Below, one piece after another: positions 44,785 through 55,115 of a stretch of DNA of 64,000 nucleotides. The stretch comes from Enterovibrio qingdaonensis (GTDB taxonomy: Bacteria > Pseudomonadota > Gammaproteobacteria > Enterobacterales > Vibrionaceae): NCBI RefSeq assembly GCF_028683135.1, contig NZ_JAJUBB010000001.1, forward strand, positions 310,001 through 374,000, read 5' to 3'. Positions within the stretch are counted from its first letter, which is position 1; every line of letters begins with the position of its first letter. Position numbers and translations under genes: made by a program. The notes beneath the pieces were generated by a model that saw nothing but the letters and a program-made list of their open reading frames with translations, searched no databases and was not told the DNA's origin.

Positions 44785-45746
44785 GTATGATTGAGCAAGC
44801 TTTCCATTTTGATTCATTAGTATGGGATTGGATCATTGCTGTCTATCTGTTCCTCGCTGGTGTTTCGGCGGGAGCGGTGATGATTGCGGTTTATCTCAAG
44901 CGCAACGTCATTGAAGGCGATGTGTCAAAAAACGGCATTATTCGCGCGACCGCAATAATCGCACCACTGGGTATTATTCTTGGTCTCCTGATTTTGGTTT
45001 TCCACCTCACTAAGCCGTGGGAATTTTGGAAGATCATGATTTATTTCAATCCTACATCTGTGATGTCTATGGGTGTGATTTTGTTCCAAGTTTACATGGT
45101 CGTTCTGTTCGCATGGCTTGCAGGCATATTCATTGAGGACATTCAGCGTGTGTTTGGGGGACTACTCAGTAAAATCCCTGGTGCCAATACCGCACTTAAA
45201 CTGACCAAACGTTTTGATAAAGGACTGGAGGTTTCCCTCGCTATTCTCGCGTTCATACTGGCTGCGTACACTGGTTTCCTCTTGTCGGCGTTAAAAACGT
45301 ACCCGCTTCTAAATAACCCTGTTTTGCCCATCCTGTTCTTGTTTTCGAGTCTGTCTTCCGGTGCAGCCGCATGTTTGTTGATTGGCATACTTGGGTTTAA
45401 AGAGCCAGTAAAAAGCCCATCTGTAAGCTGGATACACCGCTTTGAGCGTCCTGTCGTTCTGTTTGAATTGTTTGTGCTATTCGCCTTCTTCTCGGGACTC
45501 TACTTTGGTGGAGGCCAAAAGGAAGCCGCAGTGATGGCAGCCATTGGTGGCGGCTTTTGGTCTAACTGGTTTTGGATAGGAGTGATCGGTCTTGGGATGC
45601 TCTTACCACTTGGTATGAATACATTTAGCGCAGGTGAAACACGTCATAAAAAACACTATGTGGCAGTCGTTACCTCTCTAAGCTTATTGGGCGTTTTGAT
45701 GCTACGTACCTTTATCCTTTATGCCGGTCAAATGACCACTGTGTAA
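44781..45746 (+). CDS. nrfD: NrfD, integral membrane quinol dehydrogenase subunit
   Basis: The protein has 321 residues with about eight membrane spans, the usual NrfD/PsrC fold. Typical parts are VWDWIIAVYLFLAGVSAGAVMIAVYL and YTGFLLSALKTYPLLNNPVLPILFLFSSLSSGAA. It takes electrons from menaquinol and passes them to NrfC. A 64-base gap follows, holding a CCGCCT/AGGCGG stem (45753-45782), before nrfE. Confidence 0.94.
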   Translation: MSMIEQAFHFDSLVWDWIIAVYLFLAGVSAGAVMIAVYLKRNVIEGDVSKNGIIRATAIIAPLGIILGLLILVFHLTKPWEFWKIMIYFNPTSVMSMGVILFQVYMVVLFAWLAGIFIEDIQRVFGGLLSKIPGANTALKLTKRFDKGLEVSLAILAFILAAYTGFLLSALKTYPLLNNPVLPILFLFSSLSSGAAACLLIGILGFKEPVKSPSVSWIHRFERPVVLFELFVLFAFFSGLYFGGGQKEAAVMAAIGGGFWSNWFWIGVIGLGMLLPLGMNTFSAGETRHKKHYVAVVTSLSLLGVLMLRTFILYAGQMTTV

Positions 45747-45810
45747 TCGTCTCCGCCTTTCCGACATACAGCGGTGAGGCGGGCTCTTTATTTAGGATTC
45801 ACCTGATTTA

Positions 45811-47748
45811 ATGCTTGCAGAACTCGGACACTTTCTATTCATTCTTGGCATTGCCTCATCCTGTACGGCGGGCTTATTGGCTCTTCTTCCCGCGCGTGTG
45901 TTAAATAGCACAGACACCATCATTGAAGACTTTCCAGCCATCCTTTCGATTACTGCATTTGTGTCCATGTTGATGGCGACACTGCTTCTTGCATACTGTT
46001 TTTACGCTGACGACTTTTCGGTCCGCTATGTCGCTCAACATTCCAACTCCGCTCTGCCAATCCCGTTCAAGTTGGCCGCGGTTTGGGGCGGACACGAAGG
46101 TTCATTTCTGTTTATGGTGCTCACGCTTTCTGGTTGGACTGCAATTATCAGCACACGCTTGCGCGATTTTAGTCGCGCATTCAGAAAAGCCAATCTCGCC
46201 ACCCTGTGTGGGCTTCTCTCAATGTTGGGTATTTACTGCCTCTTTCTTTCCAACCCTTTTCTAAGAGACCCAACATTCCCTACTGCAGGACGAGACCTCA
46301 ATCCGATGCTCCAAGATGTTGGATTGATTATTCACCCTCCGCTTCTTTACCTCGGCTACATTGGATTTGCTGTTCCTTTTTCTCTCTCTATTGCAGGCAT
46401 AGCTGCTCCAATTGCTATTAAAAAATGGGCGGCTGTATGCCGAGTCTGGGTATCAGCAGCTTGGGCATTTCTCACTGCGGGTATCGCCGTTGGTGCCTGG
46501 TGGGCTTACAACGAACTAGGCTGGGGGGGATGGTGGTTTTGGGATCCGGTTGAAAATGCATCGTTGTTGCCATGGCTAACCGCCACAGCATTGCTCCATT
46601 GCCTGATCGTCACTGAAAAGAAACAAACTCTGCTTCCTTGGTCATTGCTACTGGCAATCGTGACCTTTTCTTTAAGTATCTTGGGCACGTTTATTGTTCG
46701 CTCGGGAGTTCTCACATCCGTTCACGCCTTTGCCAGCGACCCAATGCGCGGAACCGGACTATTGATTATCTTCACCTTAGTACTCATTCCCGCACTGGTG
46801 TTTTATGCAATACGAGGTCCACGACTTTTCGTGCTGCAAAAAAGTCCTACTCAAATAGACAGTCTGTCATTTTTCATGCTGGGAGCGGCAGGATTTCTTG
46901 TTTCTATGATGTTAATCGTCATGCTTGGTACCTTCTATCCCTTGATTTACAACGCGCTGGGGCTGGGTACGCTTTCTGTTGGCGCACCGTATTTCAACAG
47001 TCTCTTTGTACCACTCACTCTCGCTTGTGCCATTCTCGCTGGTTCAGCCCTGCTGCTTCGGCGAAAGAAGCACACCATTCTGGCGATATTTCTTCTATCC
47101 ACTGGTTGTGGTTGGGCTGCTTCAATCTATCTTGCGAAAGCCTATAACACTGCGCTATCGCCACTCGCGATGCTTAGTTTTAGTTGTGCCTTTTTTCTTG
47201 TTCTCACCGCTGTTCATTCCACTCTCACTCACACCATGCGTGCTAAGGCTTTTCCTATGTTGCTTGGGCACAGTGGGTTTGCCGTCGCCATAGTCGGTGC
47301 GACAATGCTCTCTACGTATAGCGAAGAACTTAGCCTAAAAATGCGTGAGGGAGACAGAACAGTGGTGGGCGAATACTCAGTCACTCATGCGGGCTCTAGT
47401 TGGCATATTGGCCCCAATTACACGGCTGAGAGAATTTCATTCTCGCTGAAAACTGAAACGAAATCGTCGTTCAGCGTTGCTGCGGAGAAACGCCATTACA
47501 CCGTTAGAACCATGAACATGTCAGAAGCGGGGATATACGGTGATGGCTTCAACGATATTTACATTACACTCGGCACCAAATTTGATGCCACTACCTACGC
47601 AGTAAGAATACAAATAAAACCCGGCATCCCTTTTCTTTGGCTGGGAGCGTGCTTGATGGCAATGGCCGGACTCAGTGTTGTTTTGGGCCAAGTGCGTCGA
47701 CAGTTTGATAAACGCAATGAAACCGTAAGAGGTCAGCCTGTATGCTAA
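45811..47748 (+). CDS. nrfE: NrfE, CcmF-like haem lyase subunit
   Basis: The protein has 645 residues, as long as CcmF and longer than E. coli NrfE (552). It is a polytopic membrane protein with the WWD haem-handling domain: ELGWGGWWFWDPVENASLLPWL. Flanking conserved parts are HPPLLYLGYIGFAVPFS and ILGTFIVRSGVLTSVHAFASDP. Here it is expected to attach the CXXCK haem of NrfA, as the gene lies inside the nrf operon. Overlap with the next gene is seven bases. Confidence 0.92.
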   Translation: MLAELGHFLFILGIASSCTAGLLALLPARVLNSTDTIIEDFPAILSITAFVSMLMATLLLAYCFYADDFSVRYVAQHSNSALPIPFKLAAVWGGHEGSFLFMVLTLSGWTAIISTRLRDFSRAFRKANLATLCGLLSMLGIYCLFLSNPFLRDPTFPTAGRDLNPMLQDVGLIIHPPLLYLGYIGFAVPFSLSIAGIAAPIAIKKWAAVCRVWVSAAWAFLTAGIAVGAWWAYNELGWGGWWFWDPVENASLLPWLTATALLHCLIVTEKKQTLLPWSLLLAIVTFSLSILGTFIVRSGVLTSVHAFASDPMRGTGLLIIFTLVLIPALVFYAIRGPRLFVLQKSPTQIDSLSFFMLGAAGFLVSMMLIVMLGTFYPLIYNALGLGTLSVGAPYFNSLFVPLTLACAILAGSALLLRRKKHTILAIFLLSTGCGWAASIYLAKAYNTALSPLAMLSFSCAFFLVLTAVHSTLTHTMRAKAFPMLLGHSGFAVAIVGATMLSTYSEELSLKMREGDRTVVGEYSVTHAGSSWHIGPNYTAERISFSLKTETKSSFSVAAEKRHYTVRTMNMSEAGIYGDGFNDIYITLGTKFDATTYAVRIQIKPGIPFLWLGACLMAMAGLSVVLGQVRRQFDKRNETVRGQPVC

Positions 47749-48290
47749 GTCGACGTTTCCTGCTCCCTTTGCTGAGTGCTTTAGGTCTGATTTTTTCGCT
47801 CTTCTGGATCATGATAAATCAAGACAACACAGGGCAAATCACCAACTTTCCGATGAAAGGACACGCTGTTCCTGCATTCACCTATTCCACGCTGGATGGG
47901 ACACCAGTCGACGAGTCACTGTTTCAACAAGACTGGAAAATACTCAATGTTTGGGCTTCGTGGTGCGTGGTATGCAAAAAAGAACACGACTTTTTGATGG
48001 CACTGGCGAATCAAGGCGTACCCATCATTGGCCTAAATTATCGGGATAAAAAAGGGGCTGCTATTCACACCCTCGACACTACGGGCAACCCCTATCAAAC
48101 CGTCATTTTTGACCCGCAAGGTGCTTTAGCGATGGAGCTAGGCAGCATGGTCACGCCGGAAACCTACCTTATCGATGGTCAAGGCATACTGGTTCATCGC
48201 CACACGGGCGCTTTGGATAGCCAAGTCTGGGAGAACGAGTTCTATTCCCGTATCCAAACATTGAATGTCTCCGCAGAAGGTAAATCTTAA
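47742..48290 (+). CDS. DsbE/CcmG-like membrane thioredoxin of the nrf operon
   Basis: The protein has 182 residues. One N-terminal membrane anchor (about 6-25) is followed by a thioredoxin fold with the active site WASWCVVCKKEH and the cis-Pro loop VTPETYLID. It reduces the haem-binding cysteines of apocytochrome c. E. coli has no such gene in nrf, but other gamma-proteobacteria do. Its stop overlaps the nrfF start by one base, so it is part of the NrfA maturation set. Confidence 0.9.
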   Translation: MLSRRFLLPLLSALGLIFSLFWIMINQDNTGQITNFPMKGHAVPAFTYSTLDGTPVDESLFQQDWKILNVWASWCVVCKKEHDFLMALANQGVPIIGLNYRDKKGAAIHTLDTTGNPYQTVIFDPQGALAMELGSMVTPETYLIDGQGILVHRHTGALDSQVWENEFYSRIQTLNVSAEGKS

Positions 48291-48703
48291 TGCTCGTAAG
48301 GATATTATGTTACTTAGCAGTATTGGCTTTCGCACCTACCGCCATTGCGACTGTATATGAAGACACACAAAGCCATGCTGAAACATTCCAATTCTCGAGC
48401 AAAGAAAATCAAACGCTTGCATTAAAATTGGCGCGTGAACTCCGTTGCCCACAATGTCAGAATCAAAACCTTATTGAATCTAACTCTCCCGTCGCGATGA
48501 ACTTGCGGCTAAAGGTTTATCAGCAAGTGGAGCTAGGTGCGACAGAAAATGAAGTGATTGCGTACATGTCTCGCCGCTTTGGTGACATGGTTCATTACCA
48601 ACCGCCATTCAACAGCAAAACCGCACTGCTTTGGCTCGCTCCCGTCTTCATTATCATCTTCATTGGCGGTAGCGCGCTTAGGGCAAGGCGAAAGGCACAG
48701 TAG
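48290..48703 (+). CDS. nrfF: NrfF, CcmH-like haem lyase subunit
   Basis: The protein has 137 residues with a signal peptide ending near ATA (about 18). The CcmH motif is clear: LRCPQCQNQNLIESNSPVAMNLR, with the redox LRCxxC pair. A single C-terminal membrane span (LLWLAPVFIIIFIGGSAL) and a basic tail follow. It works with NrfE and NrfG in the lyase for the CXXCK haem. Confidence 0.93.
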   Translation: MLVRILCYLAVLAFAPTAIATVYEDTQSHAETFQFSSKENQTLALKLARELRCPQCQNQNLIESNSPVAMNLRLKVYQQVELGATENEVIAYMSRRFGDMVHYQPPFNSKTALLWLAPVFIIIFIGGSALRARRKAQ

Positions 48704-48737
48704 CCGTGCCAGCCAATCACCCTGCCCTCACGTTTTA

Positions 48738-50309
48738 TTAACTCAACAAGACGACAGCCATCTCACCGCAATCATCGACAAAGCTTTGGTCATGACTCAC
48801 CAAGATCAGTGCACCTTTGTAAGATGATAACGACGACGCTAGTAATATTTTTGCTGATAAATCCAAGTGATTATCTGGCTCATCCAGCAGCAGTAACGGC
48901 TGCGTTTCCTGATGCGTAATGATTGAGATAGCGAGTTTCATTTTCTCCCCACCACTTAACGCCACAACATGCCTAAATACCGTCTCACGACGAAAACCAA
49001 TTCCCGCCAGTAACGTCCGTGCCTCCATTTCCGAAAGGTGCGGACAGTAAGTGCGTAGGTTATCAATCAGGGACATCTCCATCTTGAGAAAGCTAAAATG
49101 TTGGTCAAGATAGAATGTGGGCGTATCCACATGACACTCACCACTCACCAAAGACAGCTCGCCATCAATCACTTTTAGCAAGGTAGATTTCCCACTCCCA
49201 TTGCTACCAGCAAGGTAACAGCGTTGATTCGCATTCATTGTAAACGTCACTGGCCTATCGCTACCAAAGGGAAGCCTACCTTCTTCGATGGAAAGCAAAC
49301 GCCCCCCTTTAACCGAAGAGGATTGAACCGAAAAAGTGAGAGCTTTACGTTGTTCTACTTTCTCATTGAGCGCACTCGCTTTTTCCTGCAACTTTTCTCT
49401 ACGAGCACTCTCATTGGTCAGTCGTTTTGAATCCGCACTGCTCGCACTGCTTTTCATGGCATTCAGCAAGATTTTAGGCTGTCCACCTCGTTTGCGAACA
49501 CGTTCTCCCATCGCGCCACGCTGCGCGGCTTTTTCCTTATTTCGTTGCGCTTGCTGATCAAGGTTCTTTATCTGTCTCTCCGTCGCTGCCAACTTTCTTG
49601 CGAGCGCATCTTGCTCTATGTCTCTCTGTTTGGCATAAAAGTCATAGTTTCCACCATAGTGGAACAATCCCTTCGTATTGAGTTCCCAAATTGACTCCAT
49701 ATCCCGAAGTAAGTCGCGGTTATGGCTAATTACCAATGCTTTCCCTTCAAATTCAGCAAGGCGATTACGCAGCCACGTTTGGCCTTCGGCATCTAAATGG
49801 TTCGTGGGTTCATCAAGAATTAGCACATCAAAGTTGGCGCGAAATATCCGCCACAATGTCAACCTAGCGCGTTGTCCGCCGCTAAGCTTGGACACAAGAA
49901 AATCTGGATTTTCTGGTAGCTTCAACGTTTGCAATTCAATGCATAACGCCTCAGCCAAATCCCATTGTTCTCCTACTAAATCAAACCAGCACTGATCGAC
50001 GCTTCCCGCTTCTATCGCCTTAATGGCGTCGATAATGTGTTCCACCTGCAGGTAGCCTGCAATGGTCTGTGATGAAGAGATAACCTCGTCGTGCGACTGA
50101 CGAAACAACCCAATGGACGCTGTGGACTGAATGCTTCCCTCTGACGGTTCTCGTTCCCCCACCAGCATTGATACTAATTGTGATTTACCGGCTCCGTTTC
50201 GCCCTACCAATCCGGTTCGGCGATCATTTAACGAAAAAGAGATGTTATTAAATAGGGTTTCGCCATCGGCAAAACGCAATGAAAGGTTACTTGCTTGAAG
50301 TATTGGCAT
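48738..50309 (-). CDS. ABC-F family ATPase
   Basis: The protein has 523 residues from the ATG at 50309, which has CAGGAGGG upstream. It has two ATPase domains and no membrane part. Domain 1 has GRNGAGKSQL, LSGGQRARLTLWR and LILDEPTNHLD; domain 2 has GSNGSGKSTL, LSGGEKMKLAISI and LLLLDEPDNHLD. The linker (about 220-300) is charged and helical (RNKEKAAQRGAMGERVRKRGG). ABC-F proteins act on the ribosome, in translation control or antibiotic protection. It does not look like Uup or YheS by length, and its role is unknown. It stands alone. Confidence 0.88.
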   Translation of the reverse strand: MPILQASNLSLRFADGETLFNNISFSLNDRRTGLVGRNGAGKSQLVSMLVGEREPSEGSIQSTASIGLFRQSHDEVISSSQTIAGYLQVEHIIDAIKAIEAGSVDQCWFDLVGEQWDLAEALCIELQTLKLPENPDFLVSKLSGGQRARLTLWRIFRANFDVLILDEPTNHLDAEGQTWLRNRLAEFEGKALVISHNRDLLRDMESIWELNTKGLFHYGGNYDFYAKQRDIEQDALARKLAATERQIKNLDQQAQRNKEKAAQRGAMGERVRKRGGQPKILLNAMKSSASSADSKRLTNESARREKLQEKASALNEKVEQRKALTFSVQSSSVKGGRLLSIEEGRLPFGSDRPVTFTMNANQRCYLAGSNGSGKSTLLKVIDGELSLVSGECHVDTPTFYLDQHFSFLKMEMSLIDNLRTYCPHLSEMEARTLLAGIGFRRETVFRHVVALSGGEKMKLAISIITHQETQPLLLLDEPDNHLDLSAKILLASSLSSYKGALILVSHDQSFVDDCGEMAVVLLS

Positions 50310-50617
50310 AAAGCCCTCCTGATATGCAGGAAGAGCTGGCGCAGATAAGCCCAAAGAATGCGTGATTCAGCTAAATCAGATTGAAAACAATGAGCAAAAA
50401 GATATGACGACTACGCCGACTAACCCTGCGGATCCAAAAAATAAATGTGATATTGGATGACAGGAATTAGTTATTCATTATGGCGTAGACTCCGGAAGAA
50501 ATGATGGCGGTAATGTACCTCCAACATGCGGCTAAACGCAATGTGATTGCGCCTTAGTTAAAATAAGACTATCAATAATTGTGAACTACACACCTTTCAA
50601 CGTATTCCGCGTCGTGG
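50310..50617. other. Gap of 308 bases
   Basis: It holds an imperfect stem, CGCAAT-GTG-ATTGCG (around 50534-50548), and no open frame worth calling. It probably contains the ABC-F promoter. Confidence 0.4.
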
Positions 50618-50866
50618 TCACTCTCTGTTGTTCTGTCGTTTAGCGTTCACGTACATCACATTGCAGGCACCCGGCGTAATATTCAGTACGCCAAAAGTGT
50701 CATACGGCGGTTCACCCTGCTCTTCATCTAAAATGGCGATGCCTTTCGGGTGTTTCCGCAACGAAACTGTTAGCGTTTCTCCACTATCCAGTTCAATAAA
50801 GACTTCATTGCTCGGTATCTCAATGTCATTACCTTGTTCATCTTTGTAATACGCACGATATTGCAT
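50618..50866 (-). CDS. Small hypothetical protein, 82 residues
   Basis: The ATG at 50866 has GGAG six bases upstream; a GTG at 50878 is less likely. The protein is soluble, with IELDSGETLTVSLRKHPKGIAILDEEQGEPPYDTFGVLNITPGACNVMYV. I recognise no family. Good start signals make it a likely real gene. Confidence 0.6.
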   Translation of the reverse strand: MQYRAYYKDEQGNDIEIPSNEVFIELDSGETLTVSLRKHPKGIAILDEEQGEPPYDTFGVLNITPGACNVMYVNAKRQNNRE

Positions 50867-51274
50867 TATTTTCTCCACGCCATTTCATTAGAACGATAAG
50901 GATTTACTCTCTACTTTGCGTTTCTGTACGTGTCACTTCAACAAGTCAGTCTCGCCCTCAAGCCCCTATTACTTCGTGCACGTCATATTTATTTCTCACA
51001 AAAACAATCAAAACAAAAACATTTCGCCCTCAATGCATTATTTAAAAACACAGCGCAACAATGTGATTGAAGCATCGCCTTTCTTGCCACGACTTAGCGG
51101 ACTTCCCTATTTAAAACCATGCTTCATTTCATAAATATGATGTACGTTTACACAAACAATTAAGAAGTATTTCAACGATCACACATCCGGCATAAAAACC
51201 CACTAAAACAACACATGGCGACAAATTCACCACTTAGTTCACATTAATTAATCACGTGCTCAATATACTCAAAC

Positions 51275-51290
51275 GGGTAAACGTTTTCAC
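51275..51290. promoter_or_regulatory. GalR/GalS operator upstream of mglB
   Basis: GGGTAAACGTTTTCAC matches GTGKAANCGNTTNCAC with one mismatch (second base). It lies 70 bases before mglB. The regulator gene is not in the window. The rest of the gap (50867-51360) is AT-rich and holds no gene that I can support. Confidence 0.75.
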
Positions 51291-51360
51291 AAAATTTAAT
51301 TTTAAGAAAATATACACCCTACAAACCTATATAAAATAACAACACTTTAGGACGTACCCT

Positions 51361-52344
51361 ATGAGAAAGCTGACTGTACTCGCAATGCTTACCGCTGGAT
51401 TGGGATTCGGCGCACCGGCTATGGCTGACACCACATTGGGATTCACCATTTATAAATACGATGACAACTTTATGTCCGTGGTTCGTCAAGCAATAGAGAA
51501 AGAAGCAAAAGCAGATGACGAAACGCGCCTGCTTATGAATGACTCTCAAAACAGCCAATCTATGCAGAATGACCAAGTAGACGTTATGTTAGCGCGCGGT
51601 GTTCAAGCATTGGCTATTAACCTTGTCGACCCTGCTGCTGCACCAACCATTATCCAAAAAGCGAAAATGGATGACGTTCCTATCGTGTTCTTCAACAAAG
51701 AACCGTCTAAGTCCGCCATGGCGAGCTATGACCAAGCGTACTACGTAGGTACTGACTCAAAAGAGTCTGGCATCATCCAAGGTGAATTGATTGCGAACCA
51801 ATGGAAAGCCAACCCGGCGTGGGATAAGAACGGTGATGGCATTCTTCAGTATGTCATGCTCAAAGGCGAACCGGGTCACCCAGACGCAGAGGCGCGTACG
51901 AGTTACTCGGTTAAAACTTTGAATGACAAGGGAATCCAAACTGAAGAGCTCCACATGGATACTGGCATGTGGGATACCGCCATGGCAAAAGACAAGATGG
52001 ACGCTTGGCTATCTGGTCCTAACGGTAACAAGATTGAAATCGTTATCGCAAACAACGATGGCATGGCGATGGGTGCCGTTGAAGCACTTCGCGGCGCAGG
52101 CACCAAACTGCCAGTTTACGGCGTAGATGCACTGGCAGAAGCGTTAGCTCTGGTTAAATCTGGTGACATGGCAGGTACAGTGCTGAACGACGCAACAAAC
52201 CAAGCGAAAGCGACGTTTGAAATGTCTCGAAACCTTGCTGAAGGCAAAGAAGCTGTCGAAGGCACACAGTGGGTCATTGAGAACAAAGTCGTACGTGTTC
52301 CTTACGTTGGCGTTGATATCAACTCATTAGAAAAGTTCCTGTAA
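51361..52344 (+). CDS. mglB: Galactose/glucose-binding periplasmic protein MglB
   Basis: The protein has 327 residues; the E. coli protein has 332. The signal peptide ends at AMA-DT (residue 22-23). The calcium-binding loop DKNGDGILQ and sugar-site parts ([41 protein letters not shown]) are conserved. It also serves as a chemotaxis receptor ligand carrier in E. coli. AGGA eight bases upstream fits. It is the first gene of mglBAC. Confidence 0.95.
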   Translation: MRKLTVLAMLTAGLGFGAPAMADTTLGFTIYKYDDNFMSVVRQAIEKEAKADDETRLLMNDSQNSQSMQNDQVDVMLARGVQALAINLVDPAAAPTIIQKAKMDDVPIVFFNKEPSKSAMASYDQAYYVGTDSKESGIIQGELIANQWKANPAWDKNGDGILQYVMLKGEPGHPDAEARTSYSVKTLNDKGIQTEELHMDTGMWDTAMAKDKMDAWLSGPNGNKIEIVIANNDGMAMGAVEALRGAGTKLPVYGVDALAEALALVKSGDMAGTVLNDATNQAKATFEMSRNLAEGKEAVEGTQWVIENKVVRVPYVGVDINSLEKFL

Positions 52345-52350
52345 TAATCA

Positions 52351-52375
52351 GGTAGGAGGGCTCTCCCCTCCTACC
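52351..52375 (+). other. Intercistronic hairpin between mglB and mglA
   Basis: GGTAGGAGGG and CCCTCCTACC form a perfect ten-base stem with a five-base loop, seven bases after the mglB stop. As in other binding-protein operons it probably protects the mglB message and lowers mglA expression. Confidence 0.75.
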
Positions 52376-52485
52376 CTCATTCTATTTATTTTGTCCTCAA
52401 CGATTACCTCGCAAAAAAGCGTCGCTACTTTATGACGCCTGATTTTCCGCAAGGTCATTGTTCATCAGAATAATAAAGAGCTGCC

Positions 52486-53994
52486 ATGCAAGAAATAGCA
52501 CACGAATTTCTGTTAGAAATGACTCGCGTGAGTAAGTCATTCCCAGGGGTTAAGGCATTAGACAACGTTAATTTAAAAGTCCGCCCACATTCTATCCACG
52601 CATTAATGGGTGAAAACGGGGCTGGAAAATCAACGCTACTAAAATGTCTTTTTGGTATTTATGAGAAAGACGAAGGAGATATCGTTTTTCTTGGTAAACA
52701 AATTAATTTCTCCTCATCAAAAGAAGCATTGGAATCCGGTGTTTCTATGGTTCACCAAGAGCTAAACCAAGTAAAACAATGTTCAGTTATGGACAATATT
52801 TGGTTGGGCCGCTATCCCAAAAAAGGTTTCTTTGTCGATCACGACAAAATGTATCTAGACACAAAAGCCATTTTTGAAGAACTGGATATTAAAATCGACC
52901 CGCGCGTTAAGGTCGCCACGCTTTCAGTCTCTCAAATGCAGATGGTCGAAATTGCGAAGGCTTTCTCCTACGACGCGAAAATCGTCATCATGGATGAGCC
53001 AACATCGTCTCTGACGGAGAAAGAGGTTACGCACCTTTTCACCATCATCAAAAAGCTGAAAGACAAAGGCTGCGGCGTGGTGTATATCTCGCACAAAATG
53101 GAAGAGATCTTCGCTATCTGCGACGAAATCACCATCTTGCGTGACGGTCAGTGGGTTGATACTCGCCCTCTGGAAGGCCTAACGATGGATAAGATCATCG
53201 CCATGATGGTAGGTCGTGAACTGACTAACCGTTTTCCAGATAAAACCAACACACCGAAAGATGTCATTTTAGAGGTTCAGCACCTCACGGCACTTAACCA
53301 ACCATCCATTGAAGACATCTCGTTCGATTTGCGTGCGGGGGAAATTCTTGGTGTTGCAGGCTTGGTTGGCTCTCGACGCACAGACATTGTGGAAACCCTG
53401 TTTGGTGTGCGCGAATGCAGTCACGGGAAAATCTTGCTACACGGTAAAGAGATGCGTAACCGCGATGCCAATGAAGCGATCAACAACGGTTTTGCATTGG
53501 TGACGGAAGAACGTCGCTCTACCGGTATCTATTCCAATCTCGACATCACGTTTAACTCGTTAGTTGCGAACGTGAACGAATATAAAACCCCATTCGGGCT
53601 TCTCAGTAACGCAAAAATGAAAAGTGATACCCAGTGGGTAATCGATTCAATGCGCGTAAAAACGCCCTCGCATCAAACACCGATTGGCTCGCTGTCCGGT
53701 GGTAACCAACAGAAAGTCATCATTGGTCGTTGGCTCTTAACCCAACCAGAAATTCTAATGCTTGATGAACCTACACGCGGCATTGATGTGGGCGCGAAGT
53801 TTGAGATTTACCAACTGATCTTGGAGCTGGCCAAAAAAGACAAAGGGATCATCATCATTTCGTCAGAAATGCCCGAGTTATTAGGGATCACTGACCGAAT
53901 TCTGGTGATGAGTAACGGACGTGCCGCAGGCATCGTCAACACAAAAGAAACCTCCCAAAACGAAATATTAGAGCTGGCCTCTCGCTATCTGTAG
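52486..53994 (+). CDS. mglA: Galactose/methyl-galactoside ABC transporter ATPase MglA
   Basis: The protein has 502 residues with two ATPase domains, as in E. coli MglA (506). Domain 1 shows [27 protein letters not shown] and [11 protein letters not shown]; domain 2 shows [25 protein letters not shown] and [13 protein letters not shown]. It drives galactose/glucose import with MglB and MglC. Confidence 0.96.
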   Translation: MQEIAHEFLLEMTRVSKSFPGVKALDNVNLKVRPHSIHALMGENGAGKSTLLKCLFGIYEKDEGDIVFLGKQINFSSSKEALESGVSMVHQELNQVKQCSVMDNIWLGRYPKKGFFVDHDKMYLDTKAIFEELDIKIDPRVKVATLSVSQMQMVEIAKAFSYDAKIVIMDEPTSSLTEKEVTHLFTIIKKLKDKGCGVVYISHKMEEIFAICDEITILRDGQWVDTRPLEGLTMDKIIAMMVGRELTNRFPDKTNTPKDVILEVQHLTALNQPSIEDISFDLRAGEILGVAGLVGSRRTDIVETLFGVRECSHGKILLHGKEMRNRDANEAINNGFALVTEERRSTGIYSNLDITFNSLVANVNEYKTPFGLLSNAKMKSDTQWVIDSMRVKTPSHQTPIGSLSGGNQQKVIIGRWLLTQPEILMLDEPTRGIDVGAKFEIYQLILELAKKDKGIIIISSEMPELLGITDRILVMSNGRAAGIVNTKETSQNEILELASRYL

Positions 53995-54004
53995 GACGTG
54001 AATT

Positions 54005-55012
54005 ATGGATGCTGTAAAAACATTTGCCTTAAAGCACCTTAAAGAAGGTGCGATTTACGCGGTACTTTTGATTCTGTTAGCGATTATCGTTATTCAGGAA
54101 CCGTCATTTTTAAGCCTGCGTAACTTAAGTAATATCCTCACCCAATCTTCTGTGCGTGTCATTATCGCACTGGGTGTTGCGGGTCTTATCGTTACTCAAG
54201 GTACCGACCTTTCTGCCGGTCGTCAGGTAGGCCTTGCCGCGGTACTGTCAGCCACCTTGCTGCAAGCTGCCGATAACGTGAATAAGGTGTTCCCGAGCAT
54301 TGGGGAAATTCCAATCGTTGGCGTTATCATTGCGGTGTGTTTGGTGGGTGCCATCATCGGTTTAATCAACGGTGTTATCGTTGCTTATCTGAAGGTAACG
54401 CCATTTATCGCCACCTTGGGCACCATGATCATCGTGTACGGCGTGAACTCGCTATACTACGATGCGGTAGGTGCATCACCAATCGCAGGCTTTGACCCAC
54501 GCTTTACCGAGTTTACACAAGGCTTTATTCGCCTCGGTGACTTCCGATTCTCATATATCACCTTCTACGCCATTATCGCGATTGCGTTTATGTGGATCCT
54601 TTGGAACAAAACCGTCTTTGGTAAAAACATCTTTGCGGTGGGTGGTAACCCAGAGGCTGCACGTGTATCTGGCGTAAACGTACCAATGACCTTGTTGAAG
54701 GTGTACGCGCTATCCGGTGTATTTTATGCCTTCGGCGGTATGTTGGAAGCAGGTCGTATCGGCAGTGCCACGAACAACTTGGGTTTCCTCTATGAGCTCG
54801 ATGCCATCGCGGCCTGTGTGGTCGGCGGTGTGTCATTTGCCGGTGGTGTGGGCAGTATCGCAGGCGTAGTTACCGGTGTACTTATCTTTACCGTTATCAA
54901 CTACGGTATGACCTACATTGGCGTTAGCCCGTATTGGCAATACATCATTAAAGGCAGCATTATCATCTTCGCGGTCGCGTTAGATTCCATGAAGTACGCG
55001 AATAAGAAATAG
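54005..55012 (+). CDS. mglC: Galactose ABC transporter permease MglC
   Basis: The protein has 335 residues; E. coli MglC has 336. It is a polytopic permease with VTQGTDLSAGRQVGLAAVLSA and GGNPEAARVSGVNVPMTLLKVYALSGVFYAFGG, both typical of the MglC/RbsC family. It follows mglA by ten bases. Confidence 0.95.
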   Translation: MDAVKTFALKHLKEGAIYAVLLILLAIIVIQEPSFLSLRNLSNILTQSSVRVIIALGVAGLIVTQGTDLSAGRQVGLAAVLSATLLQAADNVNKVFPSIGEIPIVGVIIAVCLVGAIIGLINGVIVAYLKVTPFIATLGTMIIVYGVNSLYYDAVGASPIAGFDPRFTEFTQGFIRLGDFRFSYITFYAIIAIAFMWILWNKTVFGKNIFAVGGNPEAARVSGVNVPMTLLKVYALSGVFYAFGGMLEAGRIGSATNNLGFLYELDAIAACVVGGVSFAGGVGSIAGVVTGVLIFTVINYGMTYIGVSPYWQYIIKGSIIIFAVALDSMKYANKK

Positions 55013-55045
55013 TCGTCACACCACACGGTGAGGAGCGAAACACTA

Positions 55046-55075
55046 ACCCACCTTATCAAGCACGGTAAGGTGGGT
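55046..55075 (+). terminator. Hairpin after mglC
   Basis: ACCCACCTTA and TAAGGTGGGT form a ten-base stem with a ten-base loop, 34 bases past the stop. The T-tract is missing, so termination is probable but not sure. Confidence 0.6.
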
Positions 55076-55115
55076 GAATTGCCTTCGCAAATGCATCAGT
55101 GGGGTGAAAGCTGGC

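Noticed and set aside
46638..47147. 169-codon plus-strand frame within nrfE
   Set aside because: Out of frame with the WWD-domain protein and without family features or a start signal.
51050..51090. Possible CRP site (TGTGATTGAAGCATCG) upstream of mglB
   Set aside because: Only the left half fits TGTGA-N6-TCACA. The right half does not, so I do not call it.
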